Assembly (NCBI GenBank): GCA_031374935.1
Contig: JANMHB010000152.1
Span: 1 to 64,000, forward strand
Length of the DNA: 64,000 nucleotides
Origin: JACMLX01 sp031374935
GTDB lineage: Bacteria; Gemmatimonadota; Gemmatimonadetes; Gemmatimonadales; Gemmatimonadaceae
Reading direction: 5' to 3'
Below, in pieces: positions 34,059 to 43,940 of this stretch. The translations under genes were made by a program, and so were the position numbers. Every line of letters starts with the position of its first letter. Within the stretch, counting starts at the first letter, position 1. The notes under the pieces are model-generated. The model was not told where the DNA came from and did not search any database. It was given only the letters and a program-made list of their open reading frames with translations.

Positions 34059-35251
34059 CCCAGTCGCTGCGCGACCTGAGTCACGTACGCGTCGTAGTTC
34101 CGACGCACTTCGGCCAGCGAGTCACCGCCAAACTTCTCCAGCATCGCATCGGCGAGCACCAGCGCCAGCATCGCTTCAGCAATCACCCCCATCGCCGGCA
34201 CGGCGGTCACATCGCTCCGCTCCACCACCGCCTCGGCCGCCGCCGACGTCGTGGTGTCGATGGTCTGCAGTGGCTTCATGAGGGTGGCAATCGGCTTCAT
34301 GGCCACGCGGACTACCACCGGCTCGCCGTTGGTCATCCCGCCATCGAGCCCACCGGCGCGATTGGTCGTCCGCCGCACGTTGCCGGCGAGCGCACGGCCC
34401 GCCTCCATCACGATTGCATCGTGCACGTCGGCACCCGTCAGTCGTGCTGCGTCAAAACCGATCCCGATCTCGACGCCCTTGACCGCCGGAATCGACAGCA
34501 TCGCCTGACCGATCCGGCCATCGAGCTTGCGATCCCAGCTGACATGCGAGCCCAGCCCGACGGGTAGTCCGCGCGCCACCACTTCACAGATGCCGCCGAG
34601 GGTGTTGCCGTCGGCCTTGGCGGAGTCGATGCGTGCAATGATCCGCGCCTCGGCATCGGGATCGAGCGTCCGCACTGGGCTCAGGTCAGCGACCGCGTTG
34701 ATATCCTCCGGCAGTGCCACGACCCCCGCATCCACGCCGCCGAGGTGCACGAGATGGCTGCCGATCGTGACGCCGAAGGCTTTCAGGAGCATGCGCGCAA
34801 TCGCGGCACCGGCCACACGCGCAGTGGTCTCGCGGGCCGACGCGCGCTCGAGGATGTCACGGGCATCGTCGCGGTCGTACTTGAGGATGCCCGTGAGGTC
34901 GGCGTGGCCGGGCCGCGGACGTGTCACCGAGCGATGCCGGGGTCCGTCGGTGTCCGTCTCGCGCGGCGCCGGATCCATGATCTCGACCCAGTTCTTCCAG
35001 TCCCGGTTGCGGATCAGCATTGCGATCGGCGAGCCGAGCGTCTCACCCGCCCGTACCCCGCTCAGGAACTCGATTTCGTCGCGTTCGATCTGCATGCGGC
35101 GCCCGCGCCCATACCCCTGCTGCCGGCGGAAGAGGTCAGCGTTGATGTCGTCGGCGCGCAGCGGCAGGCCAGCCGGCAGGCCCTCGAGGGTGCAGACGAG
35201 GGCTGGGCCGTGCGATTCGCCGGCCGTGGTAAGGCGGAGGAGACGGAGCAT
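34055..35251 (-). CDS. aroC: chorismate synthase
   Basis: A 398-residue FMNH2-dependent enzyme that makes chorismate from EPSP, the last common step to aromatic amino acids. Signatures are the start RLTTAGESHGPALVCTLEG, RRQQGYGRGRRMQIE, RPRPGHADLTGILKY and DSAKADGNTLGG. FMN- and substrate-binding loops are complete, and length matches the family. It overlaps aroK by 4 bases. Confidence 0.97.
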   Translation of the reverse strand: MLRLLRLTTAGESHGPALVCTLEGLPAGLPLRADDINADLFRRQQGYGRGRRMQIERDEIEFLSGVRAGETLGSPIAMLIRNRDWKNWVEIMDPAPRETDTDGPRHRSVTRPRPGHADLTGILKYDRDDARDILERASARETTARVAGAAIARMLLKAFGVTIGSHLVHLGGVDAGVVALPEDINAVADLSPVRTLDPDAEARIIARIDSAKADGNTLGGICEVVARGLPVGLGSHVSWDRKLDGRIGQAMLSIPAVKGVEIGIGFDAARLTGADVHDAIVMEAGRALAGNVRRTTNRAGGLDGGMTNGEPVVVRVAMKPIATLMKPLQTIDTTTSAAAEAVVERSDVTAVPAMGVIAEAMLALVLADAMLEKFGGDSLAEVRRNYDAYVTQVAQRLG

Positions 35252-35294
35252 GATGCGTTCAATCTACGTCGCCTGGGCCCGCACCATACCCTCA

Positions 35295-35346
35295 CACGAC
35301 ACCGACGGCCCGCTCGCAGGTGCGCGAACGGGCCGTCGGTGTCGTG
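35295..35346. terminator. long hairpin between the pil operon and aroC
   Basis: CACGACACCGACGGCCCG pairs with its complement ending at 35346, an 17-18 bp perfect stem with a 15-base loop. It lies 14 bases past the stop of the lipoprotein gene that ends the pilM-Q operon and 44 bases before aroC's start. No T-run follows. It likely ends or insulates the operon. Confidence 0.6.
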
Positions 35347-35359
35347 CCGCAGCGGTCGA

Positions 35360-37792
35360 TCAGTTACACGTTGCCGCGTAGTCCGCCGGATTGAGATCGA
35401 GCACCACCACGCCGCGCGCCGTGGCACCGACCGCCACGATCCGTGACCCGCGGATTGCCGTCTTGAGCGGACCGATGATCGGGTCCTTGATCGCGATCAC
35501 CCCCACACGCTGGAAGCAGCGGGTGTCGAACACTTCGAGCACCGGTTCGCGCGACGCAGCGAAGGAGAGTCGCGTGGCGAGGGTTCCACCGGAGAGATTC
35601 GGGCCTGGCGCGTTCAGCGGATGGAAGTCGAAGCCGGCGTTGCCACCCTGGGTCTGCAGCAGCCCGTAGAGGCGCAGGGTGTTGTTGAAGAGATAGGTCG
35701 AGTCGGCACGGATCGCGAACAGTTCGCCGTCGGCACTCACCGCCACACCCCGCACCGGCGAGAAGGCGTTGGCGATCAGGTCGGACACGTCACTCGGCGG
35801 CGAGACTCCGGCGTCGATGAACGAGAGCTGCGACGTGTAGGTGGTGATCTGCCCGGTGGTGGTGTCGGTGACCACCTGCTGCCCGTAGCGGCGCAGGCCG
35901 GCGTCGATGTCATGCGTCAGCGTCCGGCTGCCCTTGGCGACGCCACCTTCACCGAAGATCGATCGCTTGAAGTTGGCCGAGTTGCGGACGAAGGTCGTGT
36001 CGCGGAAGCCGATGTCCGCCATCGTGACCAGCATGCCGGCATCGCGTGTCGGGAAGCCTGCGGCATCCATCCGGATCGGGAACGGCACCAGGGTGGAGTC
36101 CGACCCGTACGTACCAGAACGGAAGCGGACCACTTCCAGTGTGTCGCCCTTGTTGTCACGCAGGAACGTCGCGTGCTCGAAGAACAGGTGCGACGAGCGA
36201 CGGGTGATGTTCTCCCAACGGATCGTACCCTTGTCCGCGAAACCACCCGACTGACCGCCGGTTGGAGTGGTCGAGAAGACCACGGTCGTTTCGGTGCAGC
36301 CGGTGTTGCAGACGGCGCCGACGTACTGCGGACGATCGGAGAAGTCGACCACTGAGCGGGTGATGTTGCCGCCAGCCACCGAGACCTTGTATGCCACCAG
36401 GTTCGGCAGCAGATACCGCTCGGTTTCCTGGCCGCTTCCATCCGAATTCAGGTTCACGAAGCTCAGGTTCGTACCACCGGAGTTCGCGACGATCAGACGA
36501 TTCTGCACCGGGCCAAGCGGACTGCCGCGACCGGCGGGGAACACCGTAATGCCCCATGGCCGCGATCCGACCGGGATCGGCACACCGAGGAACTTGAGTG
36601 AGTCGAAGTTGAAGATCTCGAGCTGGTTCCGCTCGATGTTCGTGAGATAGAGCTTGCCTGTCGGATCATGGAAGTAGCCGTCAGCGACCCGGCCGCCATT
36701 GGGCAGGTTGCGCGTCGTACCGGCGACCAGCGTGATCGTGTCACGCGCCGTCGTCAGCGAGTCGTTCAGACGCCCCTCGGTATTGCGGGCGAACGGGCGC
36801 AGGATGAGCCGCGTGGCCGCGCCGGAGGCTGGCGCCGGCAGGGACATGCGCAGCGTGACCGGCACGGAGGTTGGACCGTTCGGCACCACCTGCGAGTCAC
36901 GACGGACCGCGCCACCAGCGACCGTCCGGATGTCATACCCGACGTAGCCGATACCCACCGGGTCCTGTGCTTCGACGAACACCGTGTCGGTCGATTCGAC
37001 ACGCTCGGTGGTACCGAAGCGCGCGATCTTCGGGATCGTCTGGCCATTGCCTGCGGCCAGCACTTCCACCGGCACCGGCGCTCCGGCGGTCCGCTGTCCG
37101 ATGGAGTCCACCACATACGGCACGAGGTTGTAGAACCCGGCGACCGCGGTGGCCGGAATCACGAAGTTGAGCGTCGTCGACAGGCTGTCCTGCAGCGGAC
37201 TGCTGAACGTTGCCGAGTCGCCCGGCAGTGCTGTGCCACCCGCGGGCGGCGTGACGTTGAAGCCGACGAATCGCACCTTGCGCAGCGTGCGGGCAGCGAA
37301 GCCGACGACCACCGATCGACCGCGAACCGCCTGCGTGTTGTTCTGCGGGCTGGTGATGGTGACGAAGCCGGGCTGCCGGCTGCCGACGGCCATGACGGTC
37401 GTGTCCGGCTTCGACTTGTTGCCGTTGCCGTCCTCGGCCTGCGTGATGAGCGTGACCTGTGAGCCGGGCACCACATTGCCTGGCACACGGACGGTGAACT
37501 CCTTGGTGTACGCAGTCACGGCAGCCCGCACCGTGTCTGCCACGACGCGCGAGAGCGCACCGGCCAGTTCCACATTCACGAACTTCACGCCAAGGTTGTC
37601 GTTTGCCTGCACGCTGAAGGCGAAGATCGAGTCCGGGCTGGTCGCGCGGATCACGGAGACACTTGGTGCCGTGCGATCCAGCGTGTTGTTGTCGACTGTC
37701 GGATCTCCGTCACCGCACGCGGTGAGGGAAGTGGCGAGCACCAGCGGAAGCCAGCGCAGCGCGCGCGAAACCATCGTCGGTTCTGTGCGCAT
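35360..37792 (-). CDS. large lipoprotein with Ig-like and beta-propeller-like regions
   Basis: An 810-residue lipoprotein, or 804 from Met7 at 37774, which gives the cleaner signal MVSRALRWLPLVLATSLTAC with a lipobox LTAC. The next 250 residues have strand-rich Ig-like segments (APSVSVIRATSPDSIFAFSVQANDN; VTITSPQNNTQAVRGRSVVVGF). The rest has repeats resembling a YVTN/NHL propeller (NLPNGGRVADGYFHDPTG; GRGSPLGPVQNRLIVANSGG; FSPVRGVAVSADGELFAIRAD). It starts 6 bases after pilQ and so may be a surface or outer-membrane partner of the pilus. Function is not recognised. Confidence 0.75.
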   Translation of the reverse strand: MRTEPTMVSRALRWLPLVLATSLTACGDGDPTVDNNTLDRTAPSVSVIRATSPDSIFAFSVQANDNLGVKFVNVELAGALSRVVADTVRAAVTAYTKEFTVRVPGNVVPGSQVTLITQAEDGNGNKSKPDTTVMAVGSRQPGFVTITSPQNNTQAVRGRSVVVGFAARTLRKVRFVGFNVTPPAGGTALPGDSATFSSPLQDSLSTTLNFVIPATAVAGFYNLVPYVVDSIGQRTAGAPVPVEVLAAGNGQTIPKIARFGTTERVESTDTVFVEAQDPVGIGYVGYDIRTVAGGAVRRDSQVVPNGPTSVPVTLRMSLPAPASGAATRLILRPFARNTEGRLNDSLTTARDTITLVAGTTRNLPNGGRVADGYFHDPTGKLYLTNIERNQLEIFNFDSLKFLGVPIPVGSRPWGITVFPAGRGSPLGPVQNRLIVANSGGTNLSFVNLNSDGSGQETERYLLPNLVAYKVSVAGGNITRSVVDFSDRPQYVGAVCNTGCTETTVVFSTTPTGGQSGGFADKGTIRWENITRRSSHLFFEHATFLRDNKGDTLEVVRFRSGTYGSDSTLVPFPIRMDAAGFPTRDAGMLVTMADIGFRDTTFVRNSANFKRSIFGEGGVAKGSRTLTHDIDAGLRRYGQQVVTDTTTGQITTYTSQLSFIDAGVSPPSDVSDLIANAFSPVRGVAVSADGELFAIRADSTYLFNNTLRLYGLLQTQGGNAGFDFHPLNAPGPNLSGGTLATRLSFAASREPVLEVFDTRCFQRVGVIAIKDPIIGPLKTAIRGSRIVAVGATARGVVVLDLNPADYAATCN

Positions 37793-37798
37793 GAGTGA

Positions 37799-39847
37799 TT
37801 ATCGACCGGGGTTGGGGGCCGGCGTACGAGCCTCGCCGTCGTCCAGGATGTGCGGGGACACCAGGATCACGAGATCGCGCTTCTGCTCGTTCTTCCGGGT
37901 GGTCGAGAACAGGCGACCGAGGTAGGGCAGATCCATCAGGAACGGCACGCCACGGCGGGACTTGGTCACCTGCGTGATCGTGAGGCCGCCGATCACGGCG
38001 GTCTCACCATCCGGCACCATCAGCGTGTTGTCGGCGCGCTGCTTGTCGAAGATGAACCCGACATCGGAACTGGCCAGCGACGCTGAGCTGTTCTCGGCAT
38101 GGATCGTCATCATGATCTGCCGGTTGTTCGTGATGCGTGGCGTCACCGAGAGGGAGATACCCACTTCCTTCAGCTGCACCGTGGCGCGCGGAATGTTGAT
38201 CTGGCCTTGCGCACCGCCGGCACCGGCACCGGCACCGGCGTCAAGCACACGGATCGGGATTTCCTGACCCACCAGGATTTCCGCCTTGCGGTTGTCGAGC
38301 GTCACGACGGTCGGCTCGGCCTGCACGTCGGCGAGCGACGATTCCTGCAGCGCCTGGATGAACGGGGTGAGCGAGTATTTGCCGATCGCCGCGCTGAAGA
38401 TCAGGTTGAGCGCCGGGCTCGAGATGCTCGAGTTGGCGTTGGCGATGGCCGAGATGGTGTTGCCACCGAGATCGACGCGATCGCCGATCACCGGCTGCAG
38501 CACTTCGCGGAACGCGTCGGGCACACCGTCGCCGTTGCGGTCGATCGGGATCTGCTGCACCACTTCCTGACGCGGAATGACGGTGTTGAAGAACTGACGC
38601 GCCGTCCCGATGTCGTAGGTGATGCCCAGTTCCTGCAGGCTGCTCCGGTTGACGAAGATGATCTTCGCCTTGATCGCAACCTGTGGTGTGCGGCGGTCGA
38701 TGGAGCGGACGTAGCTGATCACGTCATCCATGCGGCTCTGCACTTCGCGGATCAGCAGTGAGTTGGTGGCGCTGTCGGCCTGCACGCTGCCCCGGACGAC
38801 ACAGCCATTCGGCACCGCGCCCGGCGTCGTGGCCGCGCTGGCACCCGCCGACGGGCCACCGGCACCCGGCACACAATCGCGCGTCAGCAGCCCGCGGACC
38901 GTGGTCGCCAGCGACGTGGCGTTGGCGTAGTTGACACTCACCACCTGCGTCATGAGCGGCTCGAGCGACTGCTTGTCGAGCATGTTCTTGTACGAGTCGA
39001 CGATGATGATGCCGTTCGGCTCTTCACTGGCGGCCAGGCCCTGCGCGCTGAGGATGGCGGCCAGCGCCTCGTCCCACGGCTTGTCCTTCACATCGGCGGT
39101 GATGCTGCCGGTGACGTCGCGGCCGACGATGATGGTGCGGTTCGCAAAGCTGGCGAAGGCCGCGATCACGTCGCGGATATCGGCTTCCTGATAGCTGACG
39201 GTGATGCGCGGCTTGGGCGGCTTGCCGCGGCTGGCGGACGGCGATCCCACCATCGGCGCTTCAGGCGTCTGATAGGCCACCTGTGACCGGTTGTCACCGG
39301 CGGCAGCCCGGGCACTGGAGACCGTCGAATCCATCACGGCCGTTGCCGTCACTTCGCGTGCCGCGACCGCCTCGGTGCGACGACCCGGCATCGTTTCGCC
39401 CGTGCTCCAGGCGGCGATGTCGGTGCCGCCCGCCATGGCGATGCGCACTTCGTTGCCACCCGAGAGTGTGTAGCGCGCGGCGCCGTCAACGTCGATCACG
39501 ACGCGGACGATGTCGGGCCGGTACTGGGCCATCCGGATGTTCTGCACCGGGCCTCGCGGCTGACCGTCATACGAACGGCCGCCGAGTGCACCGAGCGTCG
39601 TGCCCGGCAGGTCGAGGACGATGCGATTGGGTCCGGCCAGCGTGAAGGCCGATCGCGCCACCGAGTCGGTGAGCGAGACGGCGACCACCGTGCCTGACGC
39701 ATTCGATTCAACGCGCACCCCCTGAACGAGGGCCTGCGCGGCGGCGGGAGTGGGAGCAGCCGACATCGCGGCAAACACCGCGACCCCGGCTGCGGCCACG
39801 CGATACCAACCGCGCAGCGGCGTCAAAACGTGCATCCGGTTCATCAT
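37799..39847 (-). CDS. pilQ: type IV pilus secretin PilQ
   Basis: A 682-residue outer-membrane secretin through which the pilus emerges. A signal peptide ends near PAAAQA. An AMIN domain (about residues 40-120; VRVESNASGTVVAVSLTD) binds peptidoglycan. An STN/N0 domain (about 230-290; DIRDVIAAFASFANRTIIVG) and N1-type domain follow. The secretin core (about 440-670) has the GETAVIGGLTI signature and the VPFLMDLPYLGRLF segment. It overlaps pilP by 4 bases. The order pilM-N-O-P-Q is standard. Confidence 0.95.
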   Translation of the reverse strand: MMNRMHVLTPLRGWYRVAAAGVAVFAAMSAAPTPAAAQALVQGVRVESNASGTVVAVSLTDSVARSAFTLAGPNRIVLDLPGTTLGALGGRSYDGQPRGPVQNIRMAQYRPDIVRVVIDVDGAARYTLSGGNEVRIAMAGGTDIAAWSTGETMPGRRTEAVAAREVTATAVMDSTVSSARAAAGDNRSQVAYQTPEAPMVGSPSASRGKPPKPRITVSYQEADIRDVIAAFASFANRTIIVGRDVTGSITADVKDKPWDEALAAILSAQGLAASEEPNGIIIVDSYKNMLDKQSLEPLMTQVVSVNYANATSLATTVRGLLTRDCVPGAGGPSAGASAATTPGAVPNGCVVRGSVQADSATNSLLIREVQSRMDDVISYVRSIDRRTPQVAIKAKIIFVNRSSLQELGITYDIGTARQFFNTVIPRQEVVQQIPIDRNGDGVPDAFREVLQPVIGDRVDLGGNTISAIANANSSISSPALNLIFSAAIGKYSLTPFIQALQESSLADVQAEPTVVTLDNRKAEILVGQEIPIRVLDAGAGAGAGGAQGQINIPRATVQLKEVGISLSVTPRITNNRQIMMTIHAENSSASLASSDVGFIFDKQRADNTLMVPDGETAVIGGLTITQVTKSRRGVPFLMDLPYLGRLFSTTRKNEQKRDLVILVSPHILDDGEARTPAPNPGR

Positions 39848-40362
39848 GGTGCCCTCGTCGGCGTGATGGTCCTGGTCGAATCACCCATTTCGATACTCTC
39901 CTGCCGGCTGATCCCGAACTCGTCGATCGCAAACACGACCCGACGCGGTTCGATACTGGCCACGCGCATGCGTCCGAGCGGCTGCCCGACGCGTACGCGG
40001 TACTGCTCCTTCGTGGTCCGATCGCGGAAGATCGCGATCGATTGTGCGCCACCAGACCCGTTCCGGGTGGCGTAGGCAATGCCCACCAGCGACAGATCGG
40101 CGATGGTCGGGCGCAGCACCCCGGTCGTCGCCAGCGAGACGAACGGATCGCGGCGGCCGCCGGCATCGTAGGCGAACGTCTCGCGGCGGTACGCCAGCTG
40201 CTCACGACGAGCGAGCGAATCGCGCTTGGCGGCGCTGGTCGCAACGGTCGAGCGACTGCTGGCCGGCTCGGCACGTGCGATCGTCTGCTGTGCGTGCAGC
40301 GGCGTGGCGAACGCCGTCAGCAGCGTGGCGACGGCGAGCACGCGGACAGGCATGTGGCTCAC
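39844..40362 (-). CDS. pilP: pilus assembly protein PilP-like
   Basis: A 172-residue periplasmic protein with a signal peptide (VRVLAVATLLTAFATPLHAQ). The C-terminal part resembles the PilP beta-domain, starting at GGRRDPFVSL and continuing LVGIAYATRNG and VRVGQPLGRMRVASIEPRRVVF. PilP links PilN/PilO to the secretin PilQ. It does not have a lipobox Cys, unlike many PilP proteins. Both ends overlap neighbours by 4 bases (pilO before, pilQ after), so expression is coupled. Confidence 0.83.
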   Translation of the reverse strand: MSHMPVRVLAVATLLTAFATPLHAQQTIARAEPASSRSTVATSAAKRDSLARREQLAYRRETFAYDAGGRRDPFVSLATTGVLRPTIADLSLVGIAYATRNGSGGAQSIAIFRDRTTKEQYRVRVGQPLGRMRVASIEPRRVVFAIDEFGISRQESIEMGDSTRTITPTRAP

Positions 40363-41009
40363 GGGGTGGTTCCTCCACGACGCGTCGTCGACACCGGCTC
40401 TCCGCCGCGCGCGACATACGTCTCGATATCGAACTCCGTCTGGATGGGTGCCTCCGACGCCGGCATCCGGCGACGCATGGGCCCCGTGCCGAACTGCGGC
40501 GTGTTGTTCGCGCCGTCGGCCATCTTCATCTTCAGCACCATCGGGTTCACGATGCGCGGCAGGCTGCCGACGTTGGTGAGGAATTCGGTCATGTTGTTGT
40601 AGCCGCCCTTCACGATCAGGCGGTAGCGATGGGCATCGTAGTTCTCGCCGCCACTGGCCACCGGCTGCGGCGTGACGCTGGCGATGTCGAGGCCGACCCG
40701 GCGGGCCGAGTTCGACACCTGCTCCAGCAGGCCCGGCACTTCATTGACGGTCGGCACGAGCTGACGCATGACGGCGAGGTTCTCCGCGTACTTCGCTGCA
40801 TCTTCCTTCAGCTGCCGCAGGTTGCCGGCCTTCAGTTCGTTGGCCGCCTTCTGGTTGGCGGACGTCAGCGTCTCCACGTGGGAGTTCTGCTCGGTGATCG
40901 TTTCGGCCTTCGGCGTGAAGACGTACATGTAGAACAGGACGCTGAGGCCGATGGCGAAGATGATGACGGCCAGCAGGGACTGTTCGCGCTTGGTGAATGA
41001 GTTCAGCAT
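40359..41009 (-). CDS. pilO: type IV pilus inner-membrane protein PilO
   Basis: A 216-residue single-pass protein: membrane helix at residues 10-32 (SLLAVIIFAIGLSVLFYMYVF), a coiled coil (EQNSHVETLTSANQKAANE) and a ferredoxin-like domain (YRLIVKGGYNNMTEFLTNVG). It forms the alignment complex with PilM, PilN and PilP. It starts 1 base after pilN and overlaps pilP by 4. Confidence 0.92.
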   Translation of the reverse strand: MLNSFTKREQSLLAVIIFAIGLSVLFYMYVFTPKAETITEQNSHVETLTSANQKAANELKAGNLRQLKEDAAKYAENLAVMRQLVPTVNEVPGLLEQVSNSARRVGLDIASVTPQPVASGGENYDAHRYRLIVKGGYNNMTEFLTNVGSLPRIVNPMVLKMKMADGANNTPQFGTGPMRRRMPASEAPIQTEFDIETYVARGGEPVSTTRRGGTTP

Positions 41010-41010
41010 G

Positions 41011-41772
41011 TCAGCGTACCGACAAGGTGATCGGGACCGTCGTGACGGCCGCCGGGTCCGGCTTCTGGTATTGCACGTCGAGCGTGAATTCGGTGACTTC
41101 GCGGTTGTCCACCAGCATCACGTTCGACTTGTTGAGCGTGACGTTCTGGACGAAGGGCGAGCTTTCGAGGATGCGCATGAAGCGGGTCAGCGCCTGGATG
41201 TCGACGGTGTTGCCGACGACCTGGAAAACGACCTGCGGTTCGACGACGGGCTTGGACTTCTTCACGGAATCGCCAGCCGCCTTGGTCGTGGTATCGCGCT
41301 GCGGCAAGACCGCCTTCTGGCTCACCTGCGTGATCGTGGTGATCCAGGTGTAGGGCGGGAGCGCGCGGCTGATCTCATCCAGGATGTGCGGCCAGACGTA
41401 GCGGCTGTCGTCGATCTGCTGAATGATGCCCAGCTGCGTGATCAGGGAGTCGCGGCGCGCGATCACCGCCTTTCGCTCACCGATGACCGACGAGAAGCGC
41501 GCCGAGTCGGCCAGCTCCTGCTGCAGGCGTTCATCGAGGGTGGCCAGCTGGCGATCCTGGTACCAGAAGCCGCCGCCGACGCCAAACACCGCCAGCGCCA
41601 CGGCGATACCGGCCGCGGCCGAAATCATCGGCCGCGCCGGCGCTGGTGCGCTGTCATCGAGGGCAATGTTCGCCGAGTCCTTGTTGCGCTGGAACCGCGC
41701 GAGGAAGGCGAGGCCGCCCGACTTTTTCTTGCCGGAGCCTTCGCCCGGGCTGAGAAGATTGATTTCAATCAT
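41011..41772 (-). CDS. pilN: type IV pilus inner-membrane protein PilN
   Basis: A 253-residue single-pass protein. The start IEINLLSPGEGSGKKKSGG carries the conserved INLLP-like motif that binds PilM. The membrane helix is AAAGIAVALAVFGVGGGFWY, longer cytoplasmic spacing than in Pseudomonas because of a 40-residue insert. A coiled coil and C-terminal ferredoxin-like domain follow, with a further insert DTTTKAAGDSVKKSKP. It lies 12 bases after pilM. Confidence 0.92.
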   Translation of the reverse strand: MIEINLLSPGEGSGKKKSGGLAFLARFQRNKDSANIALDDSAPAPARPMISAAAGIAVALAVFGVGGGFWYQDRQLATLDERLQQELADSARFSSVIGERKAVIARRDSLITQLGIIQQIDDSRYVWPHILDEISRALPPYTWITTITQVSQKAVLPQRDTTTKAAGDSVKKSKPVVEPQVVFQVVGNTVDIQALTRFMRILESSPFVQNVTLNKSNVMLVDNREVTEFTLDVQYQKPDPAAVTTVPITLSVR

Positions 41773-41784
41773 GATGTCTGCTCC

Positions 41785-42834
41785 TCAGGCCACTTGGCGG
41801 AGAGCGAGGCCAACCGGCAACACCAGCAGCGACGCCACTTCATCGGCATTCACGTCGGCGAGTGCGCCATCGGCCACTGCCAGGTTGAGCAACGGATTCA
41901 CCGGCCGGACCGGGATGCGCAGCAGGCCGGCGAGGCGTTCCGCCAGCCCGGTCACGCGCGCCCCACCGCCGGCGATGTAGACCTCGCGAATCGGACGGAC
42001 GGTGCGCGACAGCGACTGCGCCACGGTGCCGGTGCGCTCGATTTCCTTCGCCAGTTCCTCGCCGCGCCGATGCACGACGTTGTCGAGCGCTGGCGTGGTG
42101 GTGGCCGCGACGAGGGCCGAGTCGGCGTCGTCGGCGGTCATGCGCGCATCGCGCTGCAGGTCTTCGCGCAGCCGGCGCACGCCGACGGTGTTGTCGCGGG
42201 TCAGGATCGGGATGCCGTCATCGAGCACGCTGACGTTGCAGACATCGTTGCCGATGTTCACCAGTGCCACCGTGCCGCGCATCGCGTCGGGATGATTGAA
42301 CTCGAACGCGTTGTGCAGCGCGAACGCCTCGACGTCGATCACCTTGGCATCGACGCCGGCGTCCCGCAGCAGTTGCACCCGCGCATCGATCAGATCCCGC
42401 TTGGCGACGGCCATCAGCACCGACATCTCGGACGATTCCCCATCGGGATCGAGCACCTGATAGTCGAGCGAAATCGAGCTCGTATCGAAGGGAACGATCT
42501 GCTCGGCCTCCCACTGCATGGCCTCGCGCAGTTCGCTCATCTTGTTGCGGTCGATCACGACCTTGCGGACGATGACGTTGCCGCCGCCGACCGCGGCGAC
42601 GATGTGCGCGCCCTTCGTTTCCGCCGACGCCGCGGCAAGGGCGTTCTGGACGGCCAGAATCACGAGCGCGTGATCCATCACTTCGCCTTCGACGATTGCG
42701 TCGGCGGGGACTGGTTCGACGACCACTCGCTGCAGTTCCGGCACGCCTTTGCCATGCTCGATCACGGCAATCTTGACGAGGCCGGACCCGATATCGAGAC
42801 CGATCGTGACCTTACGTCGCTTGAAGAACGCCAT
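41785..42834 (-). CDS. pilM: type IV pilus assembly ATPase-like PilM
   Basis: A 349-residue cytoplasmic actin-like protein of the FtsA fold. The ATP-binding motifs are VTIGLDIGSGLVKIAVIE at the start, ALVNIGNDVCNVSVLD in the middle and EVYIAGGGARVTGLAERL near the end. It recruits PilN to the pilus base. ATG 42834 (MAFFKRRK) is chosen because an 84-residue upstream extension is not family-like and overlaps the minor-pilin gene in another frame. It is the first gene of pilM-N-O-P-Q. Confidence 0.93.
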   Translation of the reverse strand: MAFFKRRKVTIGLDIGSGLVKIAVIEHGKGVPELQRVVVEPVPADAIVEGEVMDHALVILAVQNALAAASAETKGAHIVAAVGGGNVIVRKVVIDRNKMSELREAMQWEAEQIVPFDTSSISLDYQVLDPDGESSEMSVLMAVAKRDLIDARVQLLRDAGVDAKVIDVEAFALHNAFEFNHPDAMRGTVALVNIGNDVCNVSVLDDGIPILTRDNTVGVRRLREDLQRDARMTADDADSALVAATTTPALDNVVHRRGEELAKEIERTGTVAQSLSRTVRPIREVYIAGGGARVTGLAERLAGLLRIPVRPVNPLLNLAVADGALADVNADEVASLLVLPVGLALRQVA

Positions 42835-43007
42835 CGGATGTGGGGCCAGGTGTGACGAGACCCGTACAGGGTCACCGGGGTGGGCGGTGAGCAGGGCATC
42901 GGAGCGACCGCTGGCCGTCCCGAAATGCCTTCGACAGGTGGGTCGAATTGCACACAGGGAACGAATGGCGCGCGAATAGGTAACGTCGGCGGCACAGGCG
43001 TCTGGCC

Positions 43008-43940
43008 TCAGAAGAGGCTCAGGTGCGTCCAGGTTGAGGATGGTCCCAGGCGCGTCACTCGCTCCACCGCGCGCCGGATCGCGCACGCGTCGTACCGGAC
43101 CCGGTCACCCGCACCAAGTCCGGAATGCCCTCCGCCCGTGTCTCCAGCGATCACCGCGCCGGTCACTGCAAGGCGACCGCCGGCGTTCAGAATGGAGCCA
43201 CGTGCGACGAGCACTCCCGTGAGTCGAAGGTCGGCCCCCAGCAGGAGTTCTGAATCGAGCACGAGCATTCCTTCGACAGTCAGAGGACGCGTCAGTTGAC
43301 GGCGCGTCAAACGGAAGACGCCGACCAGCGAGTCCCGCACGGTGTCGGGGTCCACGGCGGGATAGCGCAGCGGATCGAAGCCGGCAGGAAACGGTGCCCG
43401 ATCACTGGCCACCGGCACGCGGGGATCCCGGCAGCGCAGCTCCGACCCGATCGCCGTCGGCACCTCCACCGTGGCGGCAGGATCGACGATCCATCCGTTT
43501 GCGCCGGTGAGGGCGGCGGCCGGAAACCGGAACGGCGGCTGGAGCGGGATCACTGTCCGCCGATCGGTGTGTGCCACCACCGAAGGCACGCCGGACCGGC
43601 GCGACGCGATGCCGCGGACGAGCAGCGTGTGCCACCCCACTCGCGCCAGCGTGGTGTGCCAGGCGCCTCGTTGACCAACGCCGGACGCCAGCGTCAGCGT
43701 GTCACCCGGTTGCGCCACACGTCGCCACACTCCGGTATCGAGCAGCGCGAACGCCGCTGCGCGCGCGGAATCCGCCTGCGATTCGACGGCCGCGGTTGCG
43801 CGCTCGAGTGCGGCCACACGATCGGCACCGGCGGCCGCGCGCCAGAGCGCGAGCACACAGACACCTGCGATTGCGCTGACGGTAACCGCCACCAGCAGCG
43901 CGATGCCGCGCCGAGTCGGTTTCTCAGTGTGCTCCGACAT
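43008..43940 (-). CDS. PilX-like minor pilin or pilus-associated protein
   Basis: 310 residues with one N-terminal hydrophobic segment RRGIALLVAVTVSAIAGVCVLAL after a charged leader, as in PilX-type proteins. The Glu at +5 of true pilins is missing. The rest is a strand-rich domain with a repeated-turn part (VEGMLVLDSELLLGADLRLTGVLVARG), perhaps a beta-helix. It overlaps the PilW-like gene by 17 bases and belongs to the same minor-pilin operon. Assignment is by position and N-terminus. Confidence 0.65.
   Translation of the reverse strand: MSEHTEKPTRRGIALLVAVTVSAIAGVCVLALWRAAAGADRVAALERATAAVESQADSARAAAFALLDTGVWRRVAQPGDTLTLASGVGQRGAWHTTLARVGWHTLLVRGIASRRSGVPSVVAHTDRRTVIPLQPPFRFPAAALTGANGWIVDPAATVEVPTAIGSELRCRDPRVPVASDRAPFPAGFDPLRYPAVDPDTVRDSLVGVFRLTRRQLTRPLTVEGMLVLDSELLLGADLRLTGVLVARGSILNAGGRLAVTGAVIAGDTGGGHSGLGAGDRVRYDACAIRRAVERVTRLGPSSTWTHLSLF

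Noticed and set aside
40951..42855. 634-residue open frame on the plus strand
   Set aside because: Antisense to pilM and pilN, which have clear motifs.
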